Shown: one piece after another, positions 37,790-46,745 of the stretch
Numbering within the stretch: position 1 is the stretch's first letter
How the letters are laid out: every line of letters starts with the position of its first letter
Source of the DNA: Halobellus salinus
GTDB lineage: Archaea > Halobacteriota > Halobacteria > Halobacteriales > Haloferacaceae
NCBI RefSeq assembly: GCF_014646875.1
Contig: NZ_BMOC01000009.1
Coordinates: forward strand, 55,937-119,936
Direction of reading: 5' to 3'
DNA length: 64,000 bases
Made by a program: the position numbers and the translations under genes
Notes under the pieces: model-generated
The model's input: only the letters and a program-made list of their open reading frames with translations
Database searches by the model: none
Told to the model about the DNA's origin: nothing

Positions 37790-39356
37790 GATACCGCACG
37801 TCGATCATGCGGTCGTCGTCGAGGATTGTCTCCACCGCCGAGTCGGGGACGGGGTCGTCGAGGTTGTAGACGGTGAGCGCCTCCCCGCCGGGTTCGTCAC
37901 GGCGGGAGTTGAACATGCCCGAGATGTTGATGTCGTGATCGCCCAGTACTGACCCGATGAAGCCCAAAACGCCGGGCTTGTCGGCGTTGCGCGCGACCAG
38001 CATCTTCCCGTGCGGAACCGCGTCGACCCGGTAGCCGCCGATCCGGACGATCCGCGGGTCCCCGCCCGCAAACAGCGTGCCCGAGACCTCCAAGGAGTCG
38101 TCGTCGTTGCCGACCCGGACGGTCACGACACTTTGGAAGTCGTCGGACTGGAGGCGCTTGGACTCGGTGACGTCGATCCCGCGGTCCGTCGCGATCTGTG
38201 GGGCGTTGACCGCGTTTACCTGCCACTCCAGCGGCTCGAAGACGCCCTTTAGCCCCGAGGCGGTCACGAGGTCGACCTCCTCGTCGGCGATCTCGCCCTC
38301 GTAGGCCACCTCGATCTCGGAGATCCGGCCATCGAGCAGCTGTGCGGCGATGATGCCCGCCGTTTCGGCGAGCCCGATATACGGCCGGATCCGCGGGAAC
38401 GCGCTCTCGTCGACCGAGGGGGCGTTCAGCGCGTTCATAACCGGCTCACCCGCGAACGCGGCGTCGACTTGGTCGGCGATCGAGGTCGCAACGTTCTCCT
38501 GGGCAGCCTCCGTCGACGCCCCCAAGTGCGGGGTCACGATGACCTCGTCGACGTCGACAAGCGGGCTATCCGGCGAGACCGGCTCCTCGGCGAAGACGTC
38601 GATCGCCGCCCCGTCGAGCGTGCCGCGTTCGACCGCCGCTGCGAGGGCGTCCTCGTCAACGACGCCACCCCGGGCGCAGTTGATCACGAACCCCCCACCC
38701 ATCAGGTCGAGTTCGTCGGTCGAGATCATGTTCTCGGTTTCGGGCGTGAGCGGCGTGTGGACGGTCAGAAAGTCCGCCGACTCGAGACACGCATCCAGCT
38801 CAACGAGCTCCGCGCCCAGCCGGCCGGCGCGCTCCTGGCTGATGTAGGGGTCATAGGCGACCAGATCCATCCCGAGCCCGTCGAGCCGTTTGGCGACCTC
38901 TTGGCCGACACGACCGAGCCCAACGATCCCGAGGATCTTGCCGTTGAGTTCGGTTCCAAGGTAGTCGGATTTTGCCCACTCACCGGCCTTCAACCGGGCG
39001 TGAGCCTGCGGAATCGACCGCGCGGCGGCGAACGCCATCGCGACGGTGTGCTCGGCGGCCGCCCGGACGTTGCCCTCGGGCGCGTTCGCGACGATGACAC
39101 CGTGGTCGGTAGCGGCGTCGATGTCGATGTTGTCAACGCCGATCCCCGCCCGGCCGACGATGACTAGGTCCGGAGCGGCCTCAAACAACCCGTCGGTGAC
39201 CTCGGTTCCGGAGCGCACGATCAAGGCGTTGGCGTCGCCGACCGCCGACCGCAGCGACTCGCCGGTCAGGTCGTAGGCCGTCTCGACGTCGTGACCCGAC
39301 TTGCGGAGGCGTTCGATCCCCGCGTCGTCAATCGGGTCAGTAATAACCACCTTCAC
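37767..39356 (-). CDS. serA: D-3-phosphoglycerate dehydrogenase
   Basis: First enzyme of serine synthesis. The 529-residue long form has the substrate and NAD-binding domains (GIVGLGRVGQEVAKRL near residue 145, the catalytic histidine in VTPHLGASTEAAQ), an allosteric substrate-binding domain and a C-terminal ACT domain (VLGFIGSVLGDHDINISGMF) for serine feedback. Divergent from serB; the 125-base spacer must hold both promoters. Its 3' end overlaps the truncated zinc-ribbon gene. Confidence 0.96.
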   Translation of the reverse strand: MKVVITDPIDDAGIERLRKSGHDVETAYDLTGESLRSAVGDANALIVRSGTEVTDGLFEAAPDLVIVGRAGIGVDNIDIDAATDHGVIVANAPEGNVRAAAEHTVAMAFAAARSIPQAHARLKAGEWAKSDYLGTELNGKILGIVGLGRVGQEVAKRLDGLGMDLVAYDPYISQERAGRLGAELVELDACLESADFLTVHTPLTPETENMISTDELDLMGGGFVINCARGGVVDEDALAAAVERGTLDGAAIDVFAEEPVSPDSPLVDVDEVIVTPHLGASTEAAQENVATSIADQVDAAFAGEPVMNALNAPSVDESAFPRIRPYIGLAETAGIIAAQLLDGRISEIEVAYEGEIADEEVDLVTASGLKGVFEPLEWQVNAVNAPQIATDRGIDVTESKRLQSDDFQSVVTVRVGNDDDSLEVSGTLFAGGDPRIVRIGGYRVDAVPHGKMLVARNADKPGVLGFIGSVLGDHDINISGMFNSRRDEPGGEALTVYNLDDPVPDSAVETILDDDRMIDVRYLTLNGDE

Positions 39357-39481
39357 ATGTTCACCTTCCGTGGTCCGTGGTTAAACATTTCTTCCTCGGC
39401 GTATACGGCCACCTGTGGCCTGTTAGCGACTCGCGTGGTCGGGATAGGTGGTTTGAAACCCTCCGCCGACCACCCCCTCGT

Positions 39482-40126
39482 ATGCGACTTGTGGCGTTCG
39501 ACTTCGACGGGACGCTCTCGGACTCGGAGATGACCGTCCTCCTCGGCGAACGAACCGGCGTCGCCGGCCGGATGGCCGACATCACAGAGCGCGCGATGAA
39601 CGACGAGCTCTCTTACGCCGAGAGCCTCCGCGAGCGGGCGTCGCTGCTGGCGGGACTCGACGAGTCCGAGGCCGACGCCGCCTTCGACAAGGTGCGGCTG
39701 CGCCCCGGCGCCGCCGACGTGATCGAACGACTCCGCGACGCCGGCCACCACGTCGCGATCCTGACCGGCGGGTTCGAGCGCGGGGTAGAGCGCGCACTGG
39801 AGCACGAGGATGTCGCGGTCGACACCATCGTCGCCAACCGACTGCCGACCGAGAACGGCCGGCTCACCGGCGGCGTTGAGGGGGCGCTCATCACGGGCAC
39901 CAAAGACGACGCGCTCGCATCGCTCGCCGACGACCTCGACGTCCCGCTCCCTCGATCCATCGCGGTCGGCGACGGCGCCAACGACCTCCCGATGCTGGAG
40001 GTCGCCGGACTGTCGATCGGCTACCTCCCGAAAGACGCGGTCCGCCCCGCCTGCGACGCGGTGGTGGCGTCGATGCCGCGACTGGGGACGTTGCTGGAGA
40101 GTCACAACGTGATTCGGCGGGAGTAG
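39482..40126 (+). CDS. serB: Phosphoserine phosphatase (HAD family)
   Basis: Last step of serine synthesis. The 214-residue protein has HAD motif I AFDFDGTLSD (nucleophile and acid/base aspartates), motif II ILTGGFERG, a lysine region (TKDDAL) and motif IV VGDGANDLPMLEVAG. The ATG at 39482 gives motif I at residues 5-14, as is normal for SerB. Located divergently from serA, so the two form a serine-synthesis pair. Confidence 0.92.
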   Translation: MRLVAFDFDGTLSDSEMTVLLGERTGVAGRMADITERAMNDELSYAESLRERASLLAGLDESEADAAFDKVRLRPGAADVIERLRDAGHHVAILTGGFERGVERALEHEDVAVDTIVANRLPTENGRLTGGVEGALITGTKDDALASLADDLDVPLPRSIAVGDGANDLPMLEVAGLSIGYLPKDAVRPACDAVVASMPRLGTLLESHNVIRRE

Positions 40127-40244
40127 CCTCTCGCCGGGGCACCGCCGCTGTGGGTCGGATCCCGAACGATGGTGCCATCCATACCTCTGTGCTTGTCCGA
40201 ACTGAACTACCGGGTCGTTGACGGAGCCAACGGAGTGACGCGGG

Positions 40245-41285
40245 TCACTCTCCGTCGGCGACGGCCGCCTCCCGCATCGCCGCGAGGTCGTCCGCGAGCG
40301 CCTCCGCGACGGCGTTCGAGAGCCCCGGCGGAACCGCGTTGCCGACGACTTTCAACTGCGTGCTTTTGGGCCCCTGGAAGACGTAGTCGTCGGGGAACGA
40401 CTGGAGAATCGCACACTCCCGGACCGTGCCCACCCGGTCGGCCTCGGGGTGGATGAACGGCGCGTTGTGGTTCTCCTTGATCGTGATCGCGGGTTCATCC
40501 GACGGGAGCCGGCGCCAACTGTCGCCGTAGCTCTCATACAAGCTCTCGCCGGGGTCGACGCCGGCGATCCGCTCGACTATGTCCGAGGAGTGGTCGGTGA
40601 CCTCGTGATTCGGGAGCGACTCCACGTCCCGGCCGGCGAGCGCCTCCCCGACAGTCACGTGGGGTTTCAGCCGCTCGCCCGTCAGCGTGGTCTGCTCGGC
40701 GGGGCCGTGGGTCCGGTCGGGGTAGGTCGGCAGCGACCCGTCGCGGCGGCCCTGGAAGATCACGCGCCGGCGGTTCTGAGGGACGCCGTAGTCCGCGGCG
40801 TTCAGCGTCTCGTAGGCTGGTTTCTCGTAGCCCGCCTGCCGAAACCCCTCCAGGATCGACCGAAGGGTGTCGCCGCCCGCCATCGACTTGATTCCGGGGA
40901 CGTTCTCCATAACGAACGCGTCGGGCCGGACGAACGCAACGTAGTCGATGAAACTCCCGACGAGGTAGTTCCGCTCGTCGTCGGGGTCGCGGTGGCCTGC
41001 GATGCTGAACCCCTTACACGGCGGGCCGCCGATCACCACGTCGATGGTCTCGGGATCGACCGGGTGAGTGTCGAAGAACTCCTCGGGGCCGACCTGCGAG
41101 AGGTCCGCTCGGATCGCGAGCGCGTCGTCGTGGTTGTGGCTGTGGGTCGCGAGAAAGTCCTCGCTGACATCAACCCCGGCGACGACGTCGTAGCCGGCCT
41201 GGAGAAACCCCTCCGAGAGCCCGCCACCGCCGCAGAACAGATCGAGCACCGTGACCGTCGAGCGGTCGATGTCGGCGTCCGGCAT
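40245..41285 (-). CDS. DNA (cytosine-5) methyltransferase
   Basis: A 346-residue m5C methyltransferase with all main motifs in order: motif I DLFCGGGGLSEGF (residues about 15-27), the catalytic Cys90 in GGPPCKGFS (motif IV), ENVPGI (motif VI), QNRRRV (motif VIII) and GNAVPPGLS (motif X). The variable recognition region is around residues 190-280. No restriction endonuclease or Vsr gene lies next to it, so it looks like an orphan enzyme; its target sequence cannot be read off. Confidence 0.93.
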   Translation of the reverse strand: MPDADIDRSTVTVLDLFCGGGGLSEGFLQAGYDVVAGVDVSEDFLATHSHNHDDALAIRADLSQVGPEEFFDTHPVDPETIDVVIGGPPCKGFSIAGHRDPDDERNYLVGSFIDYVAFVRPDAFVMENVPGIKSMAGGDTLRSILEGFRQAGYEKPAYETLNAADYGVPQNRRRVIFQGRRDGSLPTYPDRTHGPAEQTTLTGERLKPHVTVGEALAGRDVESLPNHEVTDHSSDIVERIAGVDPGESLYESYGDSWRRLPSDEPAITIKENHNAPFIHPEADRVGTVRECAILQSFPDDYVFQGPKSTQLKVVGNAVPPGLSNAVAEALADDLAAMREAAVADGE

Positions 41286-41368
41286 TCGGTATCCACCCTC
41301 GTCGCCGGTGGTATTTAAGTTTCGTCACCCGGTGCCGGCTCCGGTGCGAAACCCACACATTTTTCAAT

Positions 41369-41382
41369 TTAGGCCACCCTAA
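41369..41382 (+). promoter_or_regulatory. DtxR/SirR-type operator-like palindrome
   Basis: TTAGGCCACCCTAA forms the inverted repeat TTAGG-N4-CCTAA just upstream of the ATG at 41392 and next to an AAATAAT A/T patch. It resembles the operator reported for haloarchaeal iron-dependent DtxR-family regulators (SirR/Idr), which has TTAGG/CCTAA arms. Metal-dependent control of the small genes that follow is inferred. Confidence 0.55.
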
Positions 41383-41391
41383 ATAATCGCG

Positions 41392-41559
41392 ATGAGCACT
41401 GGCACACACCCCTCCCTGGGCGGCCGAACGGACTCGACACTCGACGACGCTCCCGACGTCGTGGTCTGTGAGACCTGCCCCGGGCGGTCGGTCTTTGTCG
41501 AGTCCGCGAACCGCGATGGCTGGATCGCCACCGACCTGACGGTCGAACCCCGGCGGTGA
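41392..41559 (+). CDS. Tiny CxxC protein (55 aa) under a metal-type operator
   Basis: A 55-residue protein with one CETC motif in the middle (residues about 26-29) and otherwise unremarkable acidic and polar sequence, ending DLTVEPRR. It has an ATG 9 nt after the DtxR-like palindrome. The reading frame ends 5 nt before the next ATG, so the two small genes are probably one transcription unit. I do not recognise the family. The single Cys pair might bind iron or another metal as a dimer, which would suit the operator, but this is inference. Confidence 0.55.
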   Translation: MSTGTHPSLGGRTDSTLDDAPDVVVCETCPGRSVFVESANRDGWIATDLTVEPRR

Positions 41560-41564
41560 CCCGT

Positions 41565-41792
41565 ATGTCGGACGACACCACATCCACGCACCCGGACTCC
41601 GACGGCCCTGACGACCGGACGGTCATCCGTTCGTGCCGGGAGTTCGAACGGGAGTACCGCCTGAGCGCGGACGGGGCCGGCCAGGTCCTGACCGAGTCGG
41701 GCGAACAGCCCCGCAACAGCGACGGACTGCGGCGCCAACTCCGCGCTCGACACCCGACCGACGCCGCCCGGACTCCCGTCTCCACCCGCTGA
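41565..41792 (+). CDS. Small hypothetical protein (75 aa) ending in a minisatellite
   Basis: A 75-residue acidic protein starting MSDDTTSTHPDSDGPDDR. The middle (IRSCREFEREYRLSADGAGQV) could be a small folded core. The C-terminal residues DAARTPVSTR and the stop are encoded by the first copy of a 31-bp tandem repeat, so the present end of the protein may have been created by repeat expansion. It lies 5 nt after the CxxC gene. Function unknown. Confidence 0.5.
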   Translation: MSDDTTSTHPDSDGPDDRTVIRSCREFEREYRLSADGAGQVLTESGEQPRNSDGLRRQLRARHPTDAARTPVSTR

Positions 41793-41885
41793 CGCCGCCC
41801 GGACTCCCGTCTCCACCCGCTGACGCCGCCCGGACTCCCGTCTCCACCCGCTGACGCCGCCCGGACTCCCGTCTCCACCCGCTGA
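41762..41885 (+). repeat. Four perfect 31-bp tandem repeats
   Basis: Unit starts CGCCGCCCGGACTCCCGTCT and ends CCACCCGCTGA, repeated head to tail at 41762, 41793, 41824 and 41855 with no spacer, so it is a minisatellite and not a CRISPR array. Each unit contains a TGA, and the first one ends the gene at 41565. The unit is not a multiple of three. Confidence 0.95.
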
Positions 41886-41931
41886 CGCCGATATCGGGAT
41901 GCACACCCACGTGGTCGACCGCGGACGGGCG

Positions 41932-43263
41932 TCAATCTCGGCCCGACTCGAACGCCGAGGCCCCTCCCGACGCCACCCCGATCACGTGGGCATCGCCCCC
42001 GTCGAACCCGACCCGCACGTCGCCCGACAGCGGGTCCGCCGTCCGGACCGTCAGTTCGCGACCCTTCCACCGGAGATACGTCCGCGTCGACTCTCCGAGG
42101 AACTCGGCGTTCGACACCGTCGCGTCGAGCGCGACCGTCGCGTCGCTTCCACCCTCCGCCGAGCCGACACCGGCGCCGGTTCCGTCGCCCCCGCTTTCGA
42201 GGGCCCACATCCGCTCGGGGCGGACGCAGAACGTCACCCTCGCGTCCGGCCGGATCCGCCGACTCGTCTGCACCGGTACCGTCGTTCCGTCCACGTCGAC
42301 GAACACGGTACGGTCCCGGTCCTCGCTGGTGCGGTCCCGACCCCCGCCGCCCCCCGCCCCCGGTGCCGGGTCGCTTCCGCTCCCCGACCGAACCCCCGCT
42401 GTTTCGAGTGGAGATCGCCCGGAATCGCCTACTGGATCGTCCGAACCGTCTGGTTCGTCTCCCGTCCGGCTCGACTCCACTCGTCCCTCAAACACGTTGT
42501 TGTCGCCGACGAACTCCGCGACGAACCGGGTCTCCGGCCGTCGGTACACCGCCTGGGGGGGTCCGACCTGCTCGACTGCACCGTCGGACATCACCGCGAC
42601 CCGGTCGGAAACCGCGAGCGCCTCCTCTTGATCGTGGGTGACATAGAGGGTCGTGATCCCCAGCGTCGACTGGATCCGCTTGATCTGGAGCCGGAGCCGT
42701 TCCCGGAGTCTGGCGTCGAGCGCGCTCATAGGCTCGTCGAGCAGCAGGAGGTCCGGCCCCGGAGCCAGCGCCCGCGCAAGCGCCACCCGCTGGCGCTGCC
42801 CGCCAGACAACGCCCCCGGATCCCGCGGCCCAGCGTCGGGAAGGTCGACGAGCTCCAGGAGCGACGCCACCCGTTTGTCTCTCGTCTCTCCGCCGGGCGG
42901 GTCGGTGAACCGGAGGCCGTAGGCCACGTTCTCCGCGACCGAGAGGTGTGGGAACAGCGCGTAGTTCTGGAACACCACCCCGACGCCCCGGTCTTCGGGT
43001 GGCACTCCCGCCATCGCCCGCCCGTCGAACCGCACGTCGCCCCGAGTCGCCGAGTCGAACCCGGCGACCAGCCGGAGTGTGGTGGTCTTCCCGCACCCCG
43101 ACGGACCCACCAAGGTGAAAAACTCTCCGTCGGCCACCTCGAGGTCGATTCCGGCGGGTGCGTCCCCGCCGTTCTCCGTTCTCGCCGCATCTCCGTCCGC
43201 TCCAGACCCGAGTGCGACGGTGCCGCCGTACTCCTTCCGGACGTTGTCGATTGTGAGACGCAT
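41932..43263 (-). CDS. ABC transporter ATP-binding protein, thiamine-type operon
   Basis: A 443-residue ATPase. Walker A GPSGCGKTT, signature LSGGQRQRVALARAL, Walker B LLLLDEPMSALDARLRERL and the H-loop THDQEEAL are all present in the first 210 residues. The C-terminal part is a TOBE-like domain interrupted by an acidic, low-complexity stretch of about 70 residues. The ATG at 43263 lies 2 nt after the permease stop. With the permease and binding protein it forms a complete importer; the substrate is inferred from the binding protein. Confidence 0.88.
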   Translation of the reverse strand: MRLTIDNVRKEYGGTVALGSGADGDAARTENGGDAPAGIDLEVADGEFFTLVGPSGCGKTTTLRLVAGFDSATRGDVRFDGRAMAGVPPEDRGVGVVFQNYALFPHLSVAENVAYGLRFTDPPGGETRDKRVASLLELVDLPDAGPRDPGALSGGQRQRVALARALAPGPDLLLLDEPMSALDARLRERLRLQIKRIQSTLGITTLYVTHDQEEALAVSDRVAVMSDGAVEQVGPPQAVYRRPETRFVAEFVGDNNVFEGRVESSRTGDEPDGSDDPVGDSGRSPLETAGVRSGSGSDPAPGAGGGGGRDRTSEDRDRTVFVDVDGTTVPVQTSRRIRPDARVTFCVRPERMWALESGGDGTGAGVGSAEGGSDATVALDATVSNAEFLGESTRTYLRWKGRELTVRTADPLSGDVRVGFDGGDAHVIGVASGGASAFESGRD

Positions 43264-43265
43264 CC

Positions 43266-45080
43266 TCAGAACCCTCCCCGTCCGCCGTACCGGCCGCCGA
43301 AGCGCTCGATCACGACGAAACTCAAGCTCGTGACCGCGAGCAGGAGACACCCCATCGCGGTCGCGGGGCCGAGCCGCCGGCCGAGGTACCGTTCGACAGC
43401 CACCGGCATAGTGTAGCTCGAAGACCCCTCCGCGAGGACAATCGTGGAGTCGAACTCCCCGATGGAGATCGCGAAGGCGAACGCCGCGCCCGCGACGACC
43501 CCGGCGGCCACGAGCGGAAGTTCGATATCCACGAGTGCCCGCACTCGGGTCGCACCGAGGCTCCGCGCCGACTCCACGAGTCGGGCGTCGAGGTTCCCGA
43601 GCAGCGGCGCCACGCTCCGGGTCACGAAGGGGTACGCGCCGACGGCGTGGGCGGCGACGACGGCGACGGCGCCGGTCACCCGGATTCTCGTCCCGAGAAC
43701 CTCGACCCCGAAGACGAGCCCCCGGAGCAGCCCGAGGCCGACGACGATCCCCGAGACCGCAAGCGGCGCCATAGTCAGGGCGTCGATCGCGGCCCGTCCC
43801 CTGAACCTCCGCGTGGTCAACACCGCAAGTACGACCCCCATCGGCACCGCGACCAGCAGCGTCCCGGCACCGAACAGCAGCGAGTTCCGGACCGCGGGCA
43901 GCGGCCGGACCTGATACGAGGCCCCGGTCTGCTGGCGCTCGACAAGGAACAGGTAGTGCTCGAGGGTCAGCCCGCCCCCTCCGGTGACGCTGGTCAGCAC
44001 CATCGACGCGACCGGGACGACGAACACCGCGAGGATGACGACGCCGTACCCGACGATGACCGTCCGGATGCCGACCTCACGGAGCGTCCACGACGACGGC
44101 CACAGCCTCCGTCGGGACTCCGGGTTCGCGCCCTGGCTGTCGCCGCGCTGTCGGCCCTCGTACCGGAGGTAGAGGTAGGTCAGCCCGAGCGAGATCACGG
44201 TCTCGACGGCGGCGAGGGCGGCCGCCTCCGAGTACGCCAGGCTCTGGATCCGCGAGTAGATGAACACCTCCACGGTCGCGAGTTGGAAGCCCCCGAGCGC
44301 GAGCACGATGGGGAACGACGCGAACGTGAACACGAAGGTCAGGGTCGCCCCGATCGCGACCGCAGGGCGCAACTGCGGGACCACCACGTCGTAGAACGCC
44401 CGCGTCGGCGACGCGCCCAAACTCCGTGCGGTCTCGATCGCGGAGGCGTCGACACTCTCCCACGCCGCCGTCGTCACCCGCGCCACAAGCGGGGCGTTGT
44501 AGAACGCGTGGGCGATCACGATCGCGGGGAGGGTGAAGAGTAGCTCCACGGTCGGTAGCCCCAGCGCCCTCAAGACGGTGTTGAGGGTGCCATTCCGCCC
44601 GAACGTCGCGACGAACCCGATTGCGACCATGATCGACGGCATCACGAACGGCAGGATCGTGAGCGAGCGGAGCGCCTCCCGCCCCGGAAACTCGAAGCGC
44701 GCAAGGATCCAGGCCGCCGGCAACCCCAGCACCACCGACGCGACCGTCGATAGCAGCGCCTGGTAGGCGGTGAACCAGAGGATGTCGACCAGGTAGAACT
44801 CCGACGTCAGCACGTCGACCAGGGGGGCGGCCGTAACCCGTCCGTCGACCACGACCGCCTCGACGAAGACGGTCGCGACCGGGAAGTAGAACACCACAAG
44901 CAGGATCGCTGCGGTCGCCGCTGCGACGAGGCCGAGGGCGTGCCGTTCGACCCATGACCCGGCGGCCGAGACGGTCCCGGGGAGCCGCCGTCGGATCCGG
45001 GCGACCGGATCGGGCGGAACGGCCCTCACAGCGGTGTCACCCCGAGCGTCGACGAATCGGACGCCGGCGCTCCGATCCAC
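43266..45080 (-). CDS. ABC transporter permease, fused two-domain ThiP-type
   Basis: A 604-residue membrane protein with two tandem permease domains, each with about six helices and an EAA loop (for example ETARSLGASPTRAF and ESARSLGATRVRAL). Such double-length permeases are typical of thiamine (ThiP) and iron(III) importers. It starts with a GTG at 45080, 12 nt after thiB-like. A single such polypeptide supplies both membrane halves of the transporter. Confidence 0.88.
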   Translation of the reverse strand: MDRSAGVRFVDARGDTAVRAVPPDPVARIRRRLPGTVSAAGSWVERHALGLVAAATAAILLVVFYFPVATVFVEAVVVDGRVTAAPLVDVLTSEFYLVDILWFTAYQALLSTVASVVLGLPAAWILARFEFPGREALRSLTILPFVMPSIMVAIGFVATFGRNGTLNTVLRALGLPTVELLFTLPAIVIAHAFYNAPLVARVTTAAWESVDASAIETARSLGASPTRAFYDVVVPQLRPAVAIGATLTFVFTFASFPIVLALGGFQLATVEVFIYSRIQSLAYSEAAALAAVETVISLGLTYLYLRYEGRQRGDSQGANPESRRRLWPSSWTLREVGIRTVIVGYGVVILAVFVVPVASMVLTSVTGGGGLTLEHYLFLVERQQTGASYQVRPLPAVRNSLLFGAGTLLVAVPMGVVLAVLTTRRFRGRAAIDALTMAPLAVSGIVVGLGLLRGLVFGVEVLGTRIRVTGAVAVVAAHAVGAYPFVTRSVAPLLGNLDARLVESARSLGATRVRALVDIELPLVAAGVVAGAAFAFAISIGEFDSTIVLAEGSSSYTMPVAVERYLGRRLGPATAMGCLLLAVTSLSFVVIERFGGRYGGRGGF

Positions 45081-45092
45081 CCCGCCATCGGG

Positions 45093-46250
45093 TCACTTGC
45101 TGGCGAACTGCCGTTCCCACTCCCGCGTCCACTCACTCAGGTTGTCTCGGAGTATCTCGTAATTGAATGCAACCCCTTCGGGTGGCTCCTGGGCGTAGGT
45201 TGCGAACGAATCGGGGAGGTCGGCGGTCGTCGTCGCCGGGAACGAAACCCACTGCTGTGCGATCTCGCCCTGCACCTCGGGACGGAGCATGAACTCGGCG
45301 AACGACCGGGCGAGGTCGGGGGTGTCGGTGCCCTCGAACATCGCCATCCCTTCGGCGTCCGCGTACCCCTGGTCGTTCAGGAAGCGGATCTGGTGCTGAT
45401 CGAGGTTCTCATCGGACCGCGCGGCGTACACCTGGTCCGTCGAGTACGACACGACCATCGGGGCCTGCTCCTCCTGATACGCGCCGTAGGAATCGGACCA
45501 GCTGCCGAGCACCCGGGCGCCGTTGTCTTGCAGGTCCGCCCAGTAGTCCAGGTAGCCGTCCGGCCCGAACTCTTGGATCGTGTGCAACAGGAACAGCCGC
45601 CCGGTCGTGCTCGATGCGGGGTTCTGCGCGAGGAGGTCGCCCTCGTACTCCGATTCCAGCAGCCCCTCGAACGTCTCTGGGGCCGAGTAGTCCCCGTACG
45701 CCCCCTGTGTCCTGTCGTAGACCAGGCTGACGTATCCGGTTGCGAAAGGGACGACACGCCCGCTCGGGTCGAACTGGATGTCGGACTTGACGTTCTCCTG
45801 GCCCGGAACCCCCTCAACCGTGGTGAACAGCCCGCCGTCGAGTTGTTCGTCGATCCGGATCAGATCCCGCACGCGAACCCCGGCGTAGACGTCGGCGTCG
45901 ATGTCGATTCCGCGGTTCGCCCGTTCGATGTAGTAGTTGATCTCGCTGTCCGGCGTCTCGAAGGTGAGCGTCGCGTCGAACTCCGACTCGAAGGTCTCTT
46001 TGATCCACCGACCGGGGCTCGTAGAGGGGGCGTCGACGAACGTCCCGTACGTCGCGACCACGAGCTCCGGCGTGCTCGACGCCGTTGTCCCGGTCGCCGT
46101 CGCGACCGCCGTGTCCTCCGCCGTCGGCGTCGCGGTTTCGGTGCTCCCACTGTCGCTGCCGCTGCCGCTGCCGCCGCCACCGCCGGTACATCCGGCCAAC
46201 CCGGCGACACCGCCGGCACCCGCGGCCCGAAGGAAGCTTCGCCGTCTCAT
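45093..46250 (-). CDS. Thiamine-type ABC substrate-binding lipoprotein
   Basis: A 385-residue exported protein. The N-terminus MRRRSFLRAAGAGGVAGLAG followed by Cys has a twin-arginine-like region and a lipobox, after which a Gly/Ser/Thr-rich linker (to about residue 58) leads to the ligand-binding domain (ELVVATYGTF...). The GYVSLVYDRTQGAYG, MFEGTDTPDLARSFAEFML and ending resemble the ThiB/TbpA thiamine-binding family; iron(III)-binding relatives remain an alternative. A TATA-like TATTTAAC (minus GTTAAATA) lies about 25-30 nt upstream of the ATG at 46250. Confidence 0.83.
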   Translation of the reverse strand: MRRRSFLRAAGAGGVAGLAGCTGGGGGSGSGSDSGSTETATPTAEDTAVATATGTTASSTPELVVATYGTFVDAPSTSPGRWIKETFESEFDATLTFETPDSEINYYIERANRGIDIDADVYAGVRVRDLIRIDEQLDGGLFTTVEGVPGQENVKSDIQFDPSGRVVPFATGYVSLVYDRTQGAYGDYSAPETFEGLLESEYEGDLLAQNPASSTTGRLFLLHTIQEFGPDGYLDYWADLQDNGARVLGSWSDSYGAYQEEQAPMVVSYSTDQVYAARSDENLDQHQIRFLNDQGYADAEGMAMFEGTDTPDLARSFAEFMLRPEVQGEIAQQWVSFPATTTADLPDSFATYAQEPPEGVAFNYEILRDNLSEWTREWERQFASK

Positions 46251-46402
46251 TACCGGGTTATTACACCGAGTGGTATTTAACGATGGTGTCTCGGGACCGG
46301 TACTCACGGCGTTGCCTCGCGCGACACTCGTCTTGATCTCCCGCGTCGAAACGCCGGCAACTATCAAGACTGGTATTTTGCGCGATACTTTTTTCATACA
46401 TA

Positions 46403-46735
46403 ATGCACAACCGTGGATATATGTCCGAAGCCATTAACTCCGGGACCGGTGCCGTCGGCTCCTGGGCGGTACTTGACGACGACGGGTGGGAGACGGGCGA
46501 TGGGCTCTTGACCCGGCTCACTGACGCCCTCGCGGGGCTCGGCCCGGAGGACGGAACGGTGCTCTACGACCACGTCGCGGTCGACGCCGTACTCAACGCG
46601 CTGGAACCGGACTCTCCCGCCCGCGGTGTCTCAGAGGTCCGGTTCGACTACGACCGGTATGAGGTCAAGATCACCCGGGACGGCGTCATCGCGGCCAGTC
46701 CCGATCCCGGGGCACCCCTCCACTCGTCCAACTGA
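46403..46735 (+). CDS. HalOD1-domain protein
   Basis: A 110-residue protein whose second half (LYDHVAVDAVLNALEPDSP...VRFDYDRYEVKITRDGVI) matches the haloarchaeal HalOD1 output domain, often found in signalling proteins or alone. The role is unknown. Starts at 46403 and 46421 are both possible. The gene is divergent from the thiamine transporter; the spacer contains T-rich and A/T-rich stretches (CTTTTTTCATAC) just before the first ATG. Confidence 0.8.
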   Translation: MHNRGYMSEAINSGTGAVGSWAVLDDDGWETGDGLLTRLTDALAGLGPEDGTVLYDHVAVDAVLNALEPDSPARGVSEVRFDYDRYEVKITRDGVIAASPDPGAPLHSSN

Positions 46736-46745
46736 CCGGCCGCGA

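Noticed and set aside
41762..41885. Possible CRISPR array
   Set aside because: The four units are contiguous with no unique spacers and there are no cas genes; it is a plain tandem repeat.
41899..43416. 505-codon plus-strand open frame opposite the ABC ATPase
   Set aside because: Shadow of the ATPase gene; low-complexity Arg/Pro-rich translation.
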